From contig NZ_QEYD01000001.1 in assembly GCF_003122215.1 (NCBI RefSeq), forward strand, positions 62,001-126,000: DNA of 64,000 nt, given 5' to 3'. Of the stretch, positions 50,228-58,612 are shown piece after piece; within the stretch, counting starts at the first letter, position 1, and each line of letters opens with the position of its first letter. The position numbers and the translations under genes are program-made. The notes below the pieces were generated by a model, which saw only the letters and a program-made list of their open reading frames with translations, had not been told where the DNA came from and did not search any database. The stretch is from Pararhodobacter marinus. GTDB lineage: Bacteria > Pseudomonadota > Alphaproteobacteria > Rhodobacterales > Rhodobacteraceae.

Positions 50228-51000
50228 CACGGCTGACCTGCCTTATCCCGGCCTGGAACGAGGCCGAGCGCCTGCCTGCGGTTCTGAACGCGGCGCTCGG
50301 TCACCCGATGCTGGACCGGCTTCTCGTCGTCGATGACGGGTCGACCGACGGGACCGCCGCCATCGCCCGCGCCCTGGGGGCCGAGGTGCTGGCCCTGCCC
50401 GCCAATGCCGGCAAGACCGCCGCGCTGGCCGCGGGGATTGCCGCGCTGGACGGTGAATACGCGATGCTGCTCGACGCCGATCTGGTGGGACTGAGCGCGC
50501 AGGACATCACCCGTCTTGCCGCGCCGGTGCTGGTGGGGCAGGCGCAGGCCAGCCTGTCGCTGCGCGGCAACGCGCCGGGGCTCTGGCAGGTGCTGGGCGT
50601 CGATTACATCTCGGGCGAGCGGGTTCTGCCCGTGGCGTTGCTGAAAGAGGTCGCGCCGCTTCTGTCCGATCTGCCCGCGTTCGGCTTCGAGGTGTTTCTC
50701 AACAACGCGCTGAAAACCCGCGATGCCGCCGTCGCCGTGGTCGGCTGGCGCAATGTCTCAAGCCCGTGGAAAACGCAGAAACAGGGGCTCTGGCGCGGCC
50801 TGATCTCGGATGCGGGGATGATCCGCGACATCCTGCGCTGCCAGCCGCCCGGCGAGCTTGTCTCGCAGATCCGCTGGCTGCGGGCTCAGATCGAGCGCCA
50901 GAACCGCGCATGCAGGGCGACGGCGGCACAGGTCAGCCCGGCCACCAGGCCCAGCCAGACGCCTGTGCCCTCCCAGCCGAGGATGAAACCCAGCGCATAG
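50224..51000 (+). CDS. Glycosyltransferase family 2 protein
   Basis: This 258-residue GT-A enzyme has the nucleotide-binding start CLIPAWNEAERLPAVL, then LLVVDDGSTDGTAAIARAL near 38, and the DxD motif in YAMLLDADLVGLS near 80. There is no membrane domain. The last 35 or so residues (ACRATAAQVSPATRPSQTPV onward) are low-complexity and lie antisense to the end of the MATE gene, which suggests that an earlier stop was lost. It is the last of four overlapping genes for glycolipid handling. Confidence 0.83.
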   Translation: MTRLTCLIPAWNEAERLPAVLNAALGHPMLDRLLVVDDGSTDGTAAIARALGAEVLALPANAGKTAALAAGIAALDGEYAMLLDADLVGLSAQDITRLAAPVLVGQAQASLSLRGNAPGLWQVLGVDYISGERVLPVALLKEVAPLLSDLPAFGFEVFLNNALKTRDAAVAVVGWRNVSSPWKTQKQGLWRGLISDAGMIRDILRCQPPGELVSQIRWLRAQIERQNRACRATAAQVSPATRPSQTPVPSQPRMKPSA

Positions 51001-52301
51001 CCGGCGGGCAACCCGATCAGCCAGTAAGACACCGCCGCGATCACCATCGGCTGGCGGGTATCCTGCATCCCGCGCAGAAGCCCCATGGCCATGACCTGTC
51101 CGCCATCGGCCAACTGGAACAGCGCCGCCACCATCAGCAGCGAAGCCCCCATCGGCACGATAACGGCGCGGGCGGGATCGTCGGGCTTCAGGAACAGCCC
51201 GACCATCGGCTCGGCAAAAATCAGGTAGACCCCCATCGTCGCCACGGCAAAGGCCAGCGAGATGACCACCGACGCTTTCGCCGCCGCGCGCAGCGCCTCG
51301 GGATTGCGCTGACCGCGCGCGCGGCCCACCAGAACGGTCGCCGCGTTCGACAGGCCCAGATGGACCATGAAGAACATCGCCGTGATTTCCAGCGCGATGG
51401 AATGCGCGGCCAGCATTTCCTTGCCCAGCCAGCCCATCATCACCGCCGACGCGGCAAAGAGCCCCGTTTCGGCCAGAAGCGCCAGCCCGATCGGCAGGCC
51501 CAGAGCATTGACCTGACGCAGCGCCGCCCAGTCGGGCCGCCAGAACCGCACCAGAAGCTGGTAATGCCGCAGCGCCGGCAACCACAGCGCATAGGCCAGA
51601 AGCGCCCCGAGCGTCACCAGCTGCACCAGAACCGAGGCCGTCGCGGCACCGCGCGCGCCCAGTTCGGGGAAGCCCAGATTGCCGAAGATCAGCAGCCAGT
51701 TGACGCCGATATTCACTGCCACGCCCAGAAGCGTCGCCCACAGCACCACCTGCGTGCGCTCCAGCGCGGCAAGGTAGCTTTTCAGCACCATCGCCAGCAA
51801 AGCGGGCGCCAGCCCCCAGCCCACGATGGCCAGATACGCGCCGCCCAGCCGCGCGACCTCGGGATCCTGGCCCAGAAGGTTCAGGATCGGCGCCGAGAAC
51901 AGGAAGACCGGCAGCACGATGACGAAATAGATCAGCGACAGCCACATGCCCATCCGGGTCACGCGCCGCACCTCGGTATCCTCGCCCGAAGCGGCCGAGG
52001 TCGCCACCATCGGCATCACCGCCTGCGAGAACCCGATCCCCATCGTGAACAGCACGAAGAACACCGTGGCCCCCAGCGCCCCCGCCGCAAGGTCGGTGAC
52101 GCCGTACCAGCCCAGCATGATCGTGTCGGTCACGTGCAGCGCGAATTGCGCGACATGGCTGCCGATCAGCGGCAGGCCCAGAACCAGCACCGCGCGCGCA
52201 TTGGCGCTGAAGCTGCGGCGCACCGGCGTCGGGGGAAGGCTGGCACCACCGGGCGGCGGCGCCATCGGAGCGGTCTCCGGCAATTCAGGAGGGGCAGACA
52301 T
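50886..52301 (-). CDS. MATE-family efflux transporter
   Basis: This 471-residue inner-membrane protein has twelve hydrophobic segments in two MatE repeats (starting near residue 35 and 255). Motifs are VTDTIMLGWYGVTDLAAGAL near residue 57 and FMGIGFSQAVMPMVA-like text near 90. It exports cationic drugs or metabolites in exchange for Na+ or H+. The last 115 bases overlap the 3' end of the convergent glycosyltransferase gene. Confidence 0.9.
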   Translation of the reverse strand: MSAPPELPETAPMAPPPGGASLPPTPVRRSFSANARAVLVLGLPLIGSHVAQFALHVTDTIMLGWYGVTDLAAGALGATVFFVLFTMGIGFSQAVMPMVATSAASGEDTEVRRVTRMGMWLSLIYFVIVLPVFLFSAPILNLLGQDPEVARLGGAYLAIVGWGLAPALLAMVLKSYLAALERTQVVLWATLLGVAVNIGVNWLLIFGNLGFPELGARGAATASVLVQLVTLGALLAYALWLPALRHYQLLVRFWRPDWAALRQVNALGLPIGLALLAETGLFAASAVMMGWLGKEMLAAHSIALEITAMFFMVHLGLSNAATVLVGRARGQRNPEALRAAAKASVVISLAFAVATMGVYLIFAEPMVGLFLKPDDPARAVIVPMGASLLMVAALFQLADGGQVMAMGLLRGMQDTRQPMVIAAVSYWLIGLPAGYALGFILGWEGTGVWLGLVAGLTCAAVALHARFWRSI

Positions 52302-52312
52302 CGGATCACCAA

Positions 52313-52343
52313 TGAAAACGGCCCGGCGTTTGGGCCGGGCCGT
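52313..52343 (-). terminator. Rho-independent terminator after the saccharopine-dehydrogenase-like gene
   Basis: On the minus strand the 10-bp stem (52334-52343 with 52318-52327) with a 6-nt loop is followed by TTTTCA. It lies 48 bases after the gene's stop and just upstream of the MATE gene. Confidence 0.75.
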
Positions 52344-52390
52344 TCTCTATGCCTGCAAAGCGCAGATTCGAAAACCCCTCGGACGGGCTT

Positions 52391-53431
52391 TTAACCTGTG
52401 AAACGGTCGAATTCCGCCTTCGCGCGCGCCCAGACGCCGGTCTCGGGCGCGTTCAGCGTCATAAGGTGCGGCAACAACTGTGACGCGAAATCCTCCGAGG
52501 CCTCGACCGGCAAGAGCGACGGCAGGTTGTCGATCGCCATCACGTCGAGCCGCGGCTCGGCATGCACGCGGATCACCGGCGCGGCCCAGTCGGTCGCCCG
52601 GTCATAGACCGGCACCGGGTTGTAGGCACTGCCCGGATCGCAGGCGATATCGCCGATGGCGGTCAGTTTGCGCGGACCGGCAAGGGCCGCTTGCGGCACG
52701 AAGACCGGACATCCCGGCCGCGCCAGAATGCAGTTGAAGAACAGCTCATGCGAAAGGATCTCGGGGAAGGGCCCGCCCGATTCCGTCTCGGCCATGTCCC
52801 AGCGCGTAACCGGCAGGCCCAGCGCCTCCAGCAGATCCCCCGCGCCGCGACCGACCCGGCCCAGCGCGCCGATGATCAGCGCGCCCGGCTTGCGCCCGGC
52901 CAGATCCCGCGTCAACTCGGCCACCATGGCCTGTTGATCGGCAAAGCGCGCGACCGGCGGGCAGATCCCGCCCGCCTGCTGCGCCGCCCAGGCCTTCACG
53001 GTGACGCCCGCCCCCGCGAACCCCGCCCAATAGCCGAAGGCAGCGACGCGGCGCCCGGTCTCGTCGACCAGCGATTCCAGATCGTACAGCGCCCCGCCCC
53101 CGGCTTTGAACCGCGCCAGCAAAGCGGGGCCATCGGGCTGACCCTTGTAGGCATGGCCGAACAGGATGTGCCGGTGCGTGAGCGGCGTGCCGTCGGCGGG
53201 CAATTCCTTCAGCCCGAAGATGATCGCATCGGCCGGCGCCTGCGGCCAGCTGGCGAAGGGAGCCCGCTCGCAACCGGCTTCCAGATAGGGCTGCAACGGC
53301 ACCGCGCGCGCCGGGCTTTCCTCGATCGTGACGCGGAACCCCTGCGCGATCAGCGCGGCGGCGCCCTCGGGCATCAGGCCCACGCGCTCCTCGTTGGGCC
53401 GCTGTTCGGCCCGGACCCACAGATGAACCAT
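52391..53431 (-). CDS. Saccharopine dehydrogenase (L-lysine-forming)-like protein
   Basis: This 346-residue protein has the alanine-dehydrogenase/PNT-like N-terminus of the LYS1 group (WVRAEQRPNEERVGLMPEGA), GHAYKGQPDGPALL near 92, and the NAD-binding GALGRVGRGAGDLLEAL near 188. LYS1 enzymes split saccharopine to lysine and 2-oxoglutarate with NAD+. A lysine-catabolic or related role is expected, though the substrate is not certain. It starts 1 base after the fRMsr stop and shares that transcript. Confidence 0.85.
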   Translation of the reverse strand: MVHLWVRAEQRPNEERVGLMPEGAAALIAQGFRVTIEESPARAVPLQPYLEAGCERAPFASWPQAPADAIIFGLKELPADGTPLTHRHILFGHAYKGQPDGPALLARFKAGGGALYDLESLVDETGRRVAAFGYWAGFAGAGVTVKAWAAQQAGGICPPVARFADQQAMVAELTRDLAGRKPGALIIGALGRVGRGAGDLLEALGLPVTRWDMAETESGGPFPEILSHELFFNCILARPGCPVFVPQAALAGPRKLTAIGDIACDPGSAYNPVPVYDRATDWAAPVIRVHAEPRLDVMAIDNLPSLLPVEASEDFASQLLPHLMTLNAPETGVWARAKAEFDRFTG

Positions 53432-53432
53432 G

Positions 53433-53885
53433 TCAGACTCCCGAGAAGGTTTCCTTCAGGATCGCCGCCAATTCGCGCGCGTCCTCAGGGGTGAAGGCAT
53501 CGGGCCGGTCGCTGTCGAGGTCGAACACCCCGATCACCGTCCCCGAGGCGTTGAAAACCGGCAGGACCAGCTCGGACCGGGTCGAGGACGCGCAGGCGAT
53601 ATGGCCGGGAAAGGCATCCACATCGGGCACCAGCTGCACCTCGCCCGTGCGCGCCGCCGCGCCGCAGACCCCCCTGTCGAACGGGATCACCAGGCAGCCA
53701 TGCCCGCCCTGATAAGGGCCGATCTTCAGCAATCCCGGCTCGGTCACGCGGTAAAAGCCGGTCCAGTCGAAGCGATCATCCGAGTGATGCACTTCGCAGG
53801 CCAAAGTCGCCATCAGCGCGACGGTATCGGTCTCGCCCTGCGTCAGGGCGCGGATCGTGGCGGCAAGGGCTGGATAATCGGGCAT
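53433..53885 (-). CDS. Free methionine-(R)-sulfoxide reductase (GAF domain)
   Basis: This 150-residue single-GAF enzyme has the fRMsr cysteines in GPYQGGHGCLVIPFDRGVCG near residue 57 and PGHIACASSTRSELVLPV near 93. It reduces the R-sulfoxide of free methionine in the cytoplasm. AAAGGAGG precedes the ATG at 53885. It is cotranscribed with the saccharopine-dehydrogenase-like gene. A dispersed repeat follows upstream of it. Confidence 0.9.
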   Translation of the reverse strand: MPDYPALAATIRALTQGETDTVALMATLACEVHHSDDRFDWTGFYRVTEPGLLKIGPYQGGHGCLVIPFDRGVCGAAARTGEVQLVPDVDAFPGHIACASSTRSELVLPVFNASGTVIGVFDLDSDRPDAFTPEDARELAAILKETFSGV

Positions 53886-53932
53886 CGGCGCCTCCTTTCG
53901 CGATGATGTGCCATGCCGGGACGGCGGAAGGA

Positions 53933-54063
53933 AGGGGGCTTTGCCCCCTCTGGGCTGCGCCCATTCACCCCCAGGATATTTTCGGAACAAAGATGCCCGA
54001 AGCCCGAATCCGCGCCTCTTTGTTCGATAAATATCCCGGGGGACCGGGGGCTGGCCCCCGGGG
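53933..54063 (+). repeat. Dispersed intergenic repeat, copy C (two inverted arms)
   Basis: The left half contains CACCCCCAGGATATTTTCGG and AACAAAGATG. The right half contains CTCTTTGTTCGATAAATATC and CCGGGGG, and the ends carry G-run/C-run hairpins (GGGGGCTTTGCCCCC; GGGGGCTGGCCCCC). The layout equals copy B at 43558, with weaker identity at the ends. It fills the gap between the fRMsr gene and lrgB. Confidence 0.7.
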
Positions 54064-54076
54064 CCTTCCGTCCGCG

Positions 54077-54793
54077 CTACAGGAACAGCCGCAGCACGAC
54101 GGGCGCCAGAAGCGCGGTCAGGATCGCGTTCAGCCCCATGCCGATCCCGGCGAAGGCGCCGGCCGTCGGGTGCACCTGAAAGGCGCGCGCCGTGCCGATG
54201 CCATGCGCGGCGGTGCCGACCGCAAGACCGCGCGCGCGCCAGTCACGCAGGCCCAGCGCGTTCAGCAGCGGCGTGGCGATCAGCGCGCCGGTGATGCCGG
54301 TCAGGATCACCAGCACCGCCGCCAGCGTGGGCGAGCCGCCCAGCGACTGGGCGATGCCGATGGCGACCGGCGCCGTGGTGCTTTTGGGGGCCAGCGCGGC
54401 GAGGGTCGGCGGGTCGACGCCCAGCACCCGCGCAATCGCCAGCGCCGAGGTGACCGCGACCAGCGATCCCACCCCCACGCCCGCAAGCACCGGCAACACC
54501 GCGCGCCTGAGCCGCGCACCCTGCGCAAAGAGCGGGATCGCCAGCGAGACGGTCGCCGGGCCCAGCAGGAAATGCACGAATTGCGCGCCTTCGAAATAGG
54601 TGGCGTAGGGCATCCCGGTCCCCCACAGCATCAGCCCCAGCAGGATCACCGAGATCAGCACCGTGTTGGCCAGCGGGTGGCGACCCGCCGCCTGCGAAAT
54701 CGTCTCGGCCAGCGCATAGGCCACCAGTGTCAGCGTCAGCCACAGAAGCGGACCTTCGGCGAGGTAGGACCAGATATCGCCCACGTCACGCAT
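54077..54793 (-). CDS. lrgB: LrgB-family membrane protein
   Basis: This 238-residue inner-membrane protein has eight or so hydrophobic segments. The conserved LrgB stretch APKSTTAPVAIGIAQSLGGS lies near residue 150 and VGTAAHGIGTARAFQVHPTA near 195. LrgAB was first described in control of murein hydrolases; plant and Bacillus relatives carry glycolate or pyruvate. It is the last gene of the MarR-lrgA-lrgB operon and overlaps lrgA by 8 bases. Confidence 0.87.
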   Translation of the reverse strand: MRDVGDIWSYLAEGPLLWLTLTLVAYALAETISQAAGRHPLANTVLISVILLGLMLWGTGMPYATYFEGAQFVHFLLGPATVSLAIPLFAQGARLRRAVLPVLAGVGVGSLVAVTSALAIARVLGVDPPTLAALAPKSTTAPVAIGIAQSLGGSPTLAAVLVILTGITGALIATPLLNALGLRDWRARGLAVGTAAHGIGTARAFQVHPTAGAFAGIGMGLNAILTALLAPVVLRLFL

Positions 54794-55145
54794 CCTCGCC
54801 CGCGCCTCCGGTCCAGCGCGCCACCAGCGTGAAGGCCAGCGCCCCCGCCGCGATGGCCAGCGCGGTCGAGACGAATATCGCCACGCCCAGCCCCAGCGCC
54901 TGCGTGCCCAGCGTGCCCAGATGGCCGACGACACCGACCCCGGCCGGCACGAAAAGCAGCGACAGATGGGCAAGGATGCCCTCGCCCACCGGCGTCACCT
55001 GCCGCGCGAGCCTTTCAGAAGCCTTCATCAGCCCCAGCAGCAGCACCATGCCCAGAACCGGGCCGGGCACCGGCAATGCAAGCCCGCGCGCGGTGATTTC
55101 ACCGGCAAGCTGGCACAGCAGGATCAGCGCCAGCGCGCGGATCAT
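54786..55145 (-). CDS. lrgA: LrgA/CidA-family membrane protein
   Basis: This 119-residue protein has four hydrophobic segments and the CidA/LrgA signature LALPVPGPVLGMVLLLGLMK near residue 23, with HLSLLFVPAGVGVVGHLGTL near 60. It is small and holin-like, and pairs with LrgB. Its start overlaps the MarR stop (ATGA), which ties it to that regulator. Confidence 0.87.
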   Translation of the reverse strand: MIRALALILLCQLAGEITARGLALPVPGPVLGMVLLLGLMKASERLARQVTPVGEGILAHLSLLFVPAGVGVVGHLGTLGTQALGLGVAIFVSTALAIAAGALAFTLVARWTGGAGEDA

Positions 55146-55592
55146 GCGTTGTCCGACAGAAGCGCCGAGAGCCCCGCTTCCAGACCTTCGGCCAGCGGGC
55201 CAAGGCGGGCGCGCATCTCGTCCTGGTATTCCATCGCGACCGGCAGCAGGCGGGCGACCAGCGCCTCGCCCTTGTCGGTGAGCCTGAGGACCAGGAGACG
55301 GCGGTCGGTATCGTTCACGCCCTTGGTGATGTAGCCCGCCGTTTCCAGCCGCGAGGCGGCGCGGCTGACCTTGGATTTCTCCATGTCCACCCGCGCCTCG
55401 ATATCGCGCACGGACACGTCGCCCGCGTGATGCAGATGCACCAGCACCCGCCATTCGGGGATCGAGATGCCGAATTCCTCGCGGTAGCGTTCGGAAAAGG
55501 CGCGACTGATCCGGCTGGCAGCGGCGTTCAGGCGGTAGGGGAGGAACTCGTTCAGGTCGAATCTGTCGGCGTCGGTCATCGGGTCCGGCATG
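55142..55592 (-). CDS. MarR-family transcriptional regulator
   Basis: This protein of about 149 residues has a winged helix at 45-110 ([20 protein letters not shown], then [19 protein letters not shown]). It is cotranscribed with lrgA and lrgB and divergent from hmgA. That makes it a likely regulator of homogentisate degradation, lrgAB, or both. A TTGCA-TG-TGCAA site lies in the divergent gap. I use the ATG at 55592; an in-frame ATG at 55580 is equally possible because neither has a clear ribosome site. Confidence 0.85.
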
Positions 55593-55716
55593 GCGGGGAA
55601 AGGGTGCGTCAACGGATCACACTCGCCTGATGAAATCAATGCAGGGCAGGCGCCGCGACGATCAAGCCCGGACAATCCGGCACGGCGGCAACACGCGCGC
55701 CCGGCCGATCCGGGGC

Positions 55717-55740
55717 TTGACTTTGTTGCATGTGCAATAA
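55717..55740 (+). promoter_or_regulatory. Candidate hmgA promoter with inverted repeat TTGCA-TG-TGCAA
   Basis: A TTGACT (-35-like) at 55717-55722 is followed by the inverted repeat at 55726-55737 and an AATAAA-like stretch. The repeat would sit within the core promoter, the usual place for a MarR repressor site. It is about 75 bases before the hmgA start. Confidence 0.45.
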
Positions 55741-55811
55741 ATGTTTGCGCGAGACCCGCGAGAGCCTGTATCCGAAAGACAGAGGCCGAACGCCGCCAAG
55801 AGGAGTCAGCC

Positions 55812-57179
55812 ATGACCGACCAGAGCCTGCCGAAAGGCATGATCCGTGCCACGACCCATAACGGTCCGCATGAAGGCTACATGCCGGGCTTCGGCAACGA
55901 TTTCGAGACCGAGGCGCTGCCCGATGCGCTGCCGCAGGGGCAGAACAGCCCGCAGAAATGCAATTACGGCCTTTATGCCGAGCAGCTTTCCGGCACCGCC
56001 TTCACCGCGCCGCGCGGCCAGAACGAGCGGACCTGGTGCTACCGGATCCGCCCCTCGGTCAAGCACACCGCGCGCTTCAGGAAGATCGAGGTCACGGGCT
56101 GGAAGACCGCGCCGCATGTGCTGCCCGATGTCATCAGCCTGGGCCAGTATCGCTGGGATCCGGTGCCGATGCCGGGCGCGGGCGAAAGCTACACCTGGAT
56201 CACCGGGATGCGCACCGTCACCACGGCGGGCGACGTGAACACGCAGGTCGGCATGGCAAGCCATGTCTACCTCGTGACCGCCTCGATGGTGGACGAATAC
56301 TTCTATTCCGCCGACAGCGAGCTGCTGGTCGTGCCGCAGGAAGGCCGTCTGCGGTTTTGCACCGAGATGGGGATCATCGACCTTGAACCCAAGGAAATCG
56401 CCATCCTGCCGCGCGGGCTGGTGTACCGGGTCGAGGTGCTGGAAGGCCCCTGCCGCGGCTTCGTGTGCGAGAACTACGGCCAGAAGTTCGATCTGCCCAA
56501 CCGCGGGCCGATCGGCGCGAATTGCCTGGCAAACCCGCGCGACTTCAAGACCCCGGTCGCCGCGTTCGAGGATCGCGAGGTCGAAAGCCGCGTGGTCATC
56601 AAGTGGTGCGGCCAGTTCCACGAGACCTTCATCGGCCATTCGCCCCTGGACGTGGTGGCGTGGCACGGCAATTACTGCCCGGTAAAATACGACCTGCGCA
56701 CTTATTCGCCGGTGGGCGCGCTTCTGTTCGACCACCCGGACCCGTCGATCTTCACCGTGTTGACCGCGCCCTCGGGGCAGGAAGGCACGGCGAATATCGA
56801 TTTCGTGCTGTTCCGCGAGCGCTGGATGGTGGCCGAGAACACTTTCCGCCCGCCGTGGTACCACAAGAACATCATGTCCGAGCTAATGGGCAACATCTAT
56901 GGCCAGTACGACGCCAAGCCGCAGGGCTTCCAGCCGGGGGGCCTGAGCCTGCACAATTGCATGTTGCCGCACGGGCCGGACCGCGACGCCTTCGAGGGCG
57001 CGTCGAATGCCGACCTGAAGCCGCACCTGCTGGACAACACCATGTCCTTCATGTTCGAGACCCGCTTCCCGCAGCACCTGACCGAATGGGCCGCGACCGA
57101 GGCGCCGCTGCAGGACGAATATCTGGAATGCTGGACCACGCTCGAGAAGAAATTCGACGGCAAACCCGGCATCAAGTGA
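55812..57179 (+). CDS. hmgA: Homogentisate 1,2-dioxygenase
   Basis: This 455-residue non-heme iron enzyme opens homogentisate to maleylacetoacetate in tyrosine and phenylalanine degradation. Recognisable stretches are [20 protein letters not shown] near residue 22, [20 protein letters not shown] near 57, [20 protein letters not shown] near 275 (with iron-ligand region) and [20 protein letters not shown] near 340. The start has AAGAGGAG upstream. Two hairpins separate it from fahA. Maleylacetoacetate isomerase is not in the window. Confidence 0.95.
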   Translation: MTDQSLPKGMIRATTHNGPHEGYMPGFGNDFETEALPDALPQGQNSPQKCNYGLYAEQLSGTAFTAPRGQNERTWCYRIRPSVKHTARFRKIEVTGWKTAPHVLPDVISLGQYRWDPVPMPGAGESYTWITGMRTVTTAGDVNTQVGMASHVYLVTASMVDEYFYSADSELLVVPQEGRLRFCTEMGIIDLEPKEIAILPRGLVYRVEVLEGPCRGFVCENYGQKFDLPNRGPIGANCLANPRDFKTPVAAFEDREVESRVVIKWCGQFHETFIGHSPLDVVAWHGNYCPVKYDLRTYSPVGALLFDHPDPSIFTVLTAPSGQEGTANIDFVLFRERWMVAENTFRPPWYHKNIMSELMGNIYGQYDAKPQGFQPGGLSLHNCMLPHGPDRDAFEGASNADLKPHLLDNTMSFMFETRFPQHLTEWAATEAPLQDEYLECWTTLEKKFDGKPGIK

Positions 57180-57183
57180 CCGC

Positions 57184-57265
57184 TCCGGATGCTCTTTGGC
57201 GGGCATCCGGACCCCGCGCTCTGGCGAATGCCCGGTTCAGGCCCTATCTGACCCGGGCATTCGCC
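57184..57265 (+). promoter_or_regulatory. Two tandem hairpins between hmgA and fahA
   Basis: Hairpin 1 has 9-bp arms TCCGGATGC (57184-57192) and GCATCCGGA (57203-57211). Hairpin 2 has perfect 13-bp arms GGCGAATGCCCGG (57223-57235) and CCGGGCATTCGCC (57253-57265) with a 17-nt loop. They fill most of the 115-base gap between the two genes. No U tract follows. They may stabilise or attenuate the mRNA between the two genes. Confidence 0.65.
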
Positions 57266-57294
57266 CGAAAGACACATGACCGACAGGACGTTAC

Positions 57295-58551
57295 ATGACC
57301 CTCATGCGTAGCTGGATCGACAGCGCCAACACCCCCGACTGCCCCTTTCCGCTGAACAACCTGCCCTATGGCGTGTTCTCGACGCCCGGTGCGCAGCCGC
57401 GTTGCGGGGTCGCGATCGGCGATCAGGTGCTGGACGTGGCCGGGATGGAAAAGGCCGGCCTGCTGCGGATCTCGGACACCGCGCTGTTGCAAAGCGGCGT
57501 CTGGAACCCGCTGATGGAGGCCGGTCCGGCGATGTGGGAAAAGCTGCGCTCGGCGCTGCTGGGGCATCTGTCGGATGCGTCCTCGACGCAGGATCAGGTC
57601 GCGCAATACCTGCATCCGCTGTCCGGCGTGACCATGCACATGCCGTTCCGGGTGTCGGAATATACCGACTTCTACGCCGGCAAGAACCACGCCTTCAACG
57701 TGGGCACGATGTTCCGCGGCCCCGAGAACGCGCTGCCGCCCAACTGGCTGCATATCCCGATCGGCTATAACGGCCGCGCCTCGTCGGTCGTGGTGTCGGG
57801 CACCGGCGTGCGCCGTCCCTGGGGTCAGCTGAAAGGCCCGCAGGACGACGCGCCGCGCTTCGCTCCCTGCGCGCGTTTCGACCTGGAACTGGAAATGGGC
57901 GCCATCGTCGGCAAGCCGTCGAGCGGCCCGGTGACCGTGGCCGAAGCCGACGACATGATCTTCGGCTATGTGCTGCTCAACGACTGGTCGGCGCGTGATA
58001 TCCAGGCCTGGGAATACCAGCCGCTGGGCCCGTTCCAGGCCAAGGCCACGGCCACCACGATCAGCCCGTGGATCGTCACCAAGCCCGCGCTGGCGCCGTT
58101 CCGGGCGTCCACCCCGCCGCGCGAAAAGCCGCTGCTGCCGTATCTCGAAGAGCCCCGGCCTATGCTCTACGACATCGACCTGTCCGTCGAGCTGACGCCC
58201 GAAGGCGGCCAGGCGACCGAGATCGCGCGCACGAACTACAAGGAAATGTACTATTCCTCGGCCCAGCAACTGGCGCATCACACCACCTCGGGCTGCCCGA
58301 TGCGGGTGGGCGATCTTCTGGGTTCGGGCACCATTTCCGGCGAGACCAAGGAAAGCCGTGGCTCGCTTCTGGAACTCAGCTGGGGCGGCAAGGAGCCGGT
58401 GGCGCTGGAAGGCGGCGCAACGCGCAATTTCCTTGAGGACGGCGACACGCTGACCCTGAAGGGCGCCTGCCACGGCGACGGCTACACGATCGGCTTCGGC
58501 GATTGCACCGGCATGGTGCTGCCCGCGCTGTCCGACCCCTTCGCACGCTGA
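57295..58551 (+). CDS. fahA: Fumarylacetoacetase
   Basis: This 418-residue enzyme hydrolyses fumarylacetoacetate to fumarate and acetoacetate, the last step after HmgA. It has DFYAGKNHAFNVGTMFRGPE near residue 118, including the catalytic His, metal ligands in FDLELEMGAIVGKP near 195, and VLLNDWSARDIQAWEYQPLG near 225. The C-terminal GTISGETKESRGSLLELSWG is also typical. It is downstream of hmgA and probably cotranscribed. Confidence 0.95.
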   Translation: MTLMRSWIDSANTPDCPFPLNNLPYGVFSTPGAQPRCGVAIGDQVLDVAGMEKAGLLRISDTALLQSGVWNPLMEAGPAMWEKLRSALLGHLSDASSTQDQVAQYLHPLSGVTMHMPFRVSEYTDFYAGKNHAFNVGTMFRGPENALPPNWLHIPIGYNGRASSVVVSGTGVRRPWGQLKGPQDDAPRFAPCARFDLELEMGAIVGKPSSGPVTVAEADDMIFGYVLLNDWSARDIQAWEYQPLGPFQAKATATTISPWIVTKPALAPFRASTPPREKPLLPYLEEPRPMLYDIDLSVELTPEGGQATEIARTNYKEMYYSSAQQLAHHTTSGCPMRVGDLLGSGTISGETKESRGSLLELSWGGKEPVALEGGATRNFLEDGDTLTLKGACHGDGYTIGFGDCTGMVLPALSDPFAR

Positions 58552-58612
58552 GCCCGCGATACGACCCTTCCGGTGCGGCCCCTGTGGTCGCGCCGGAATC
58601 CAGCAGACGCCC

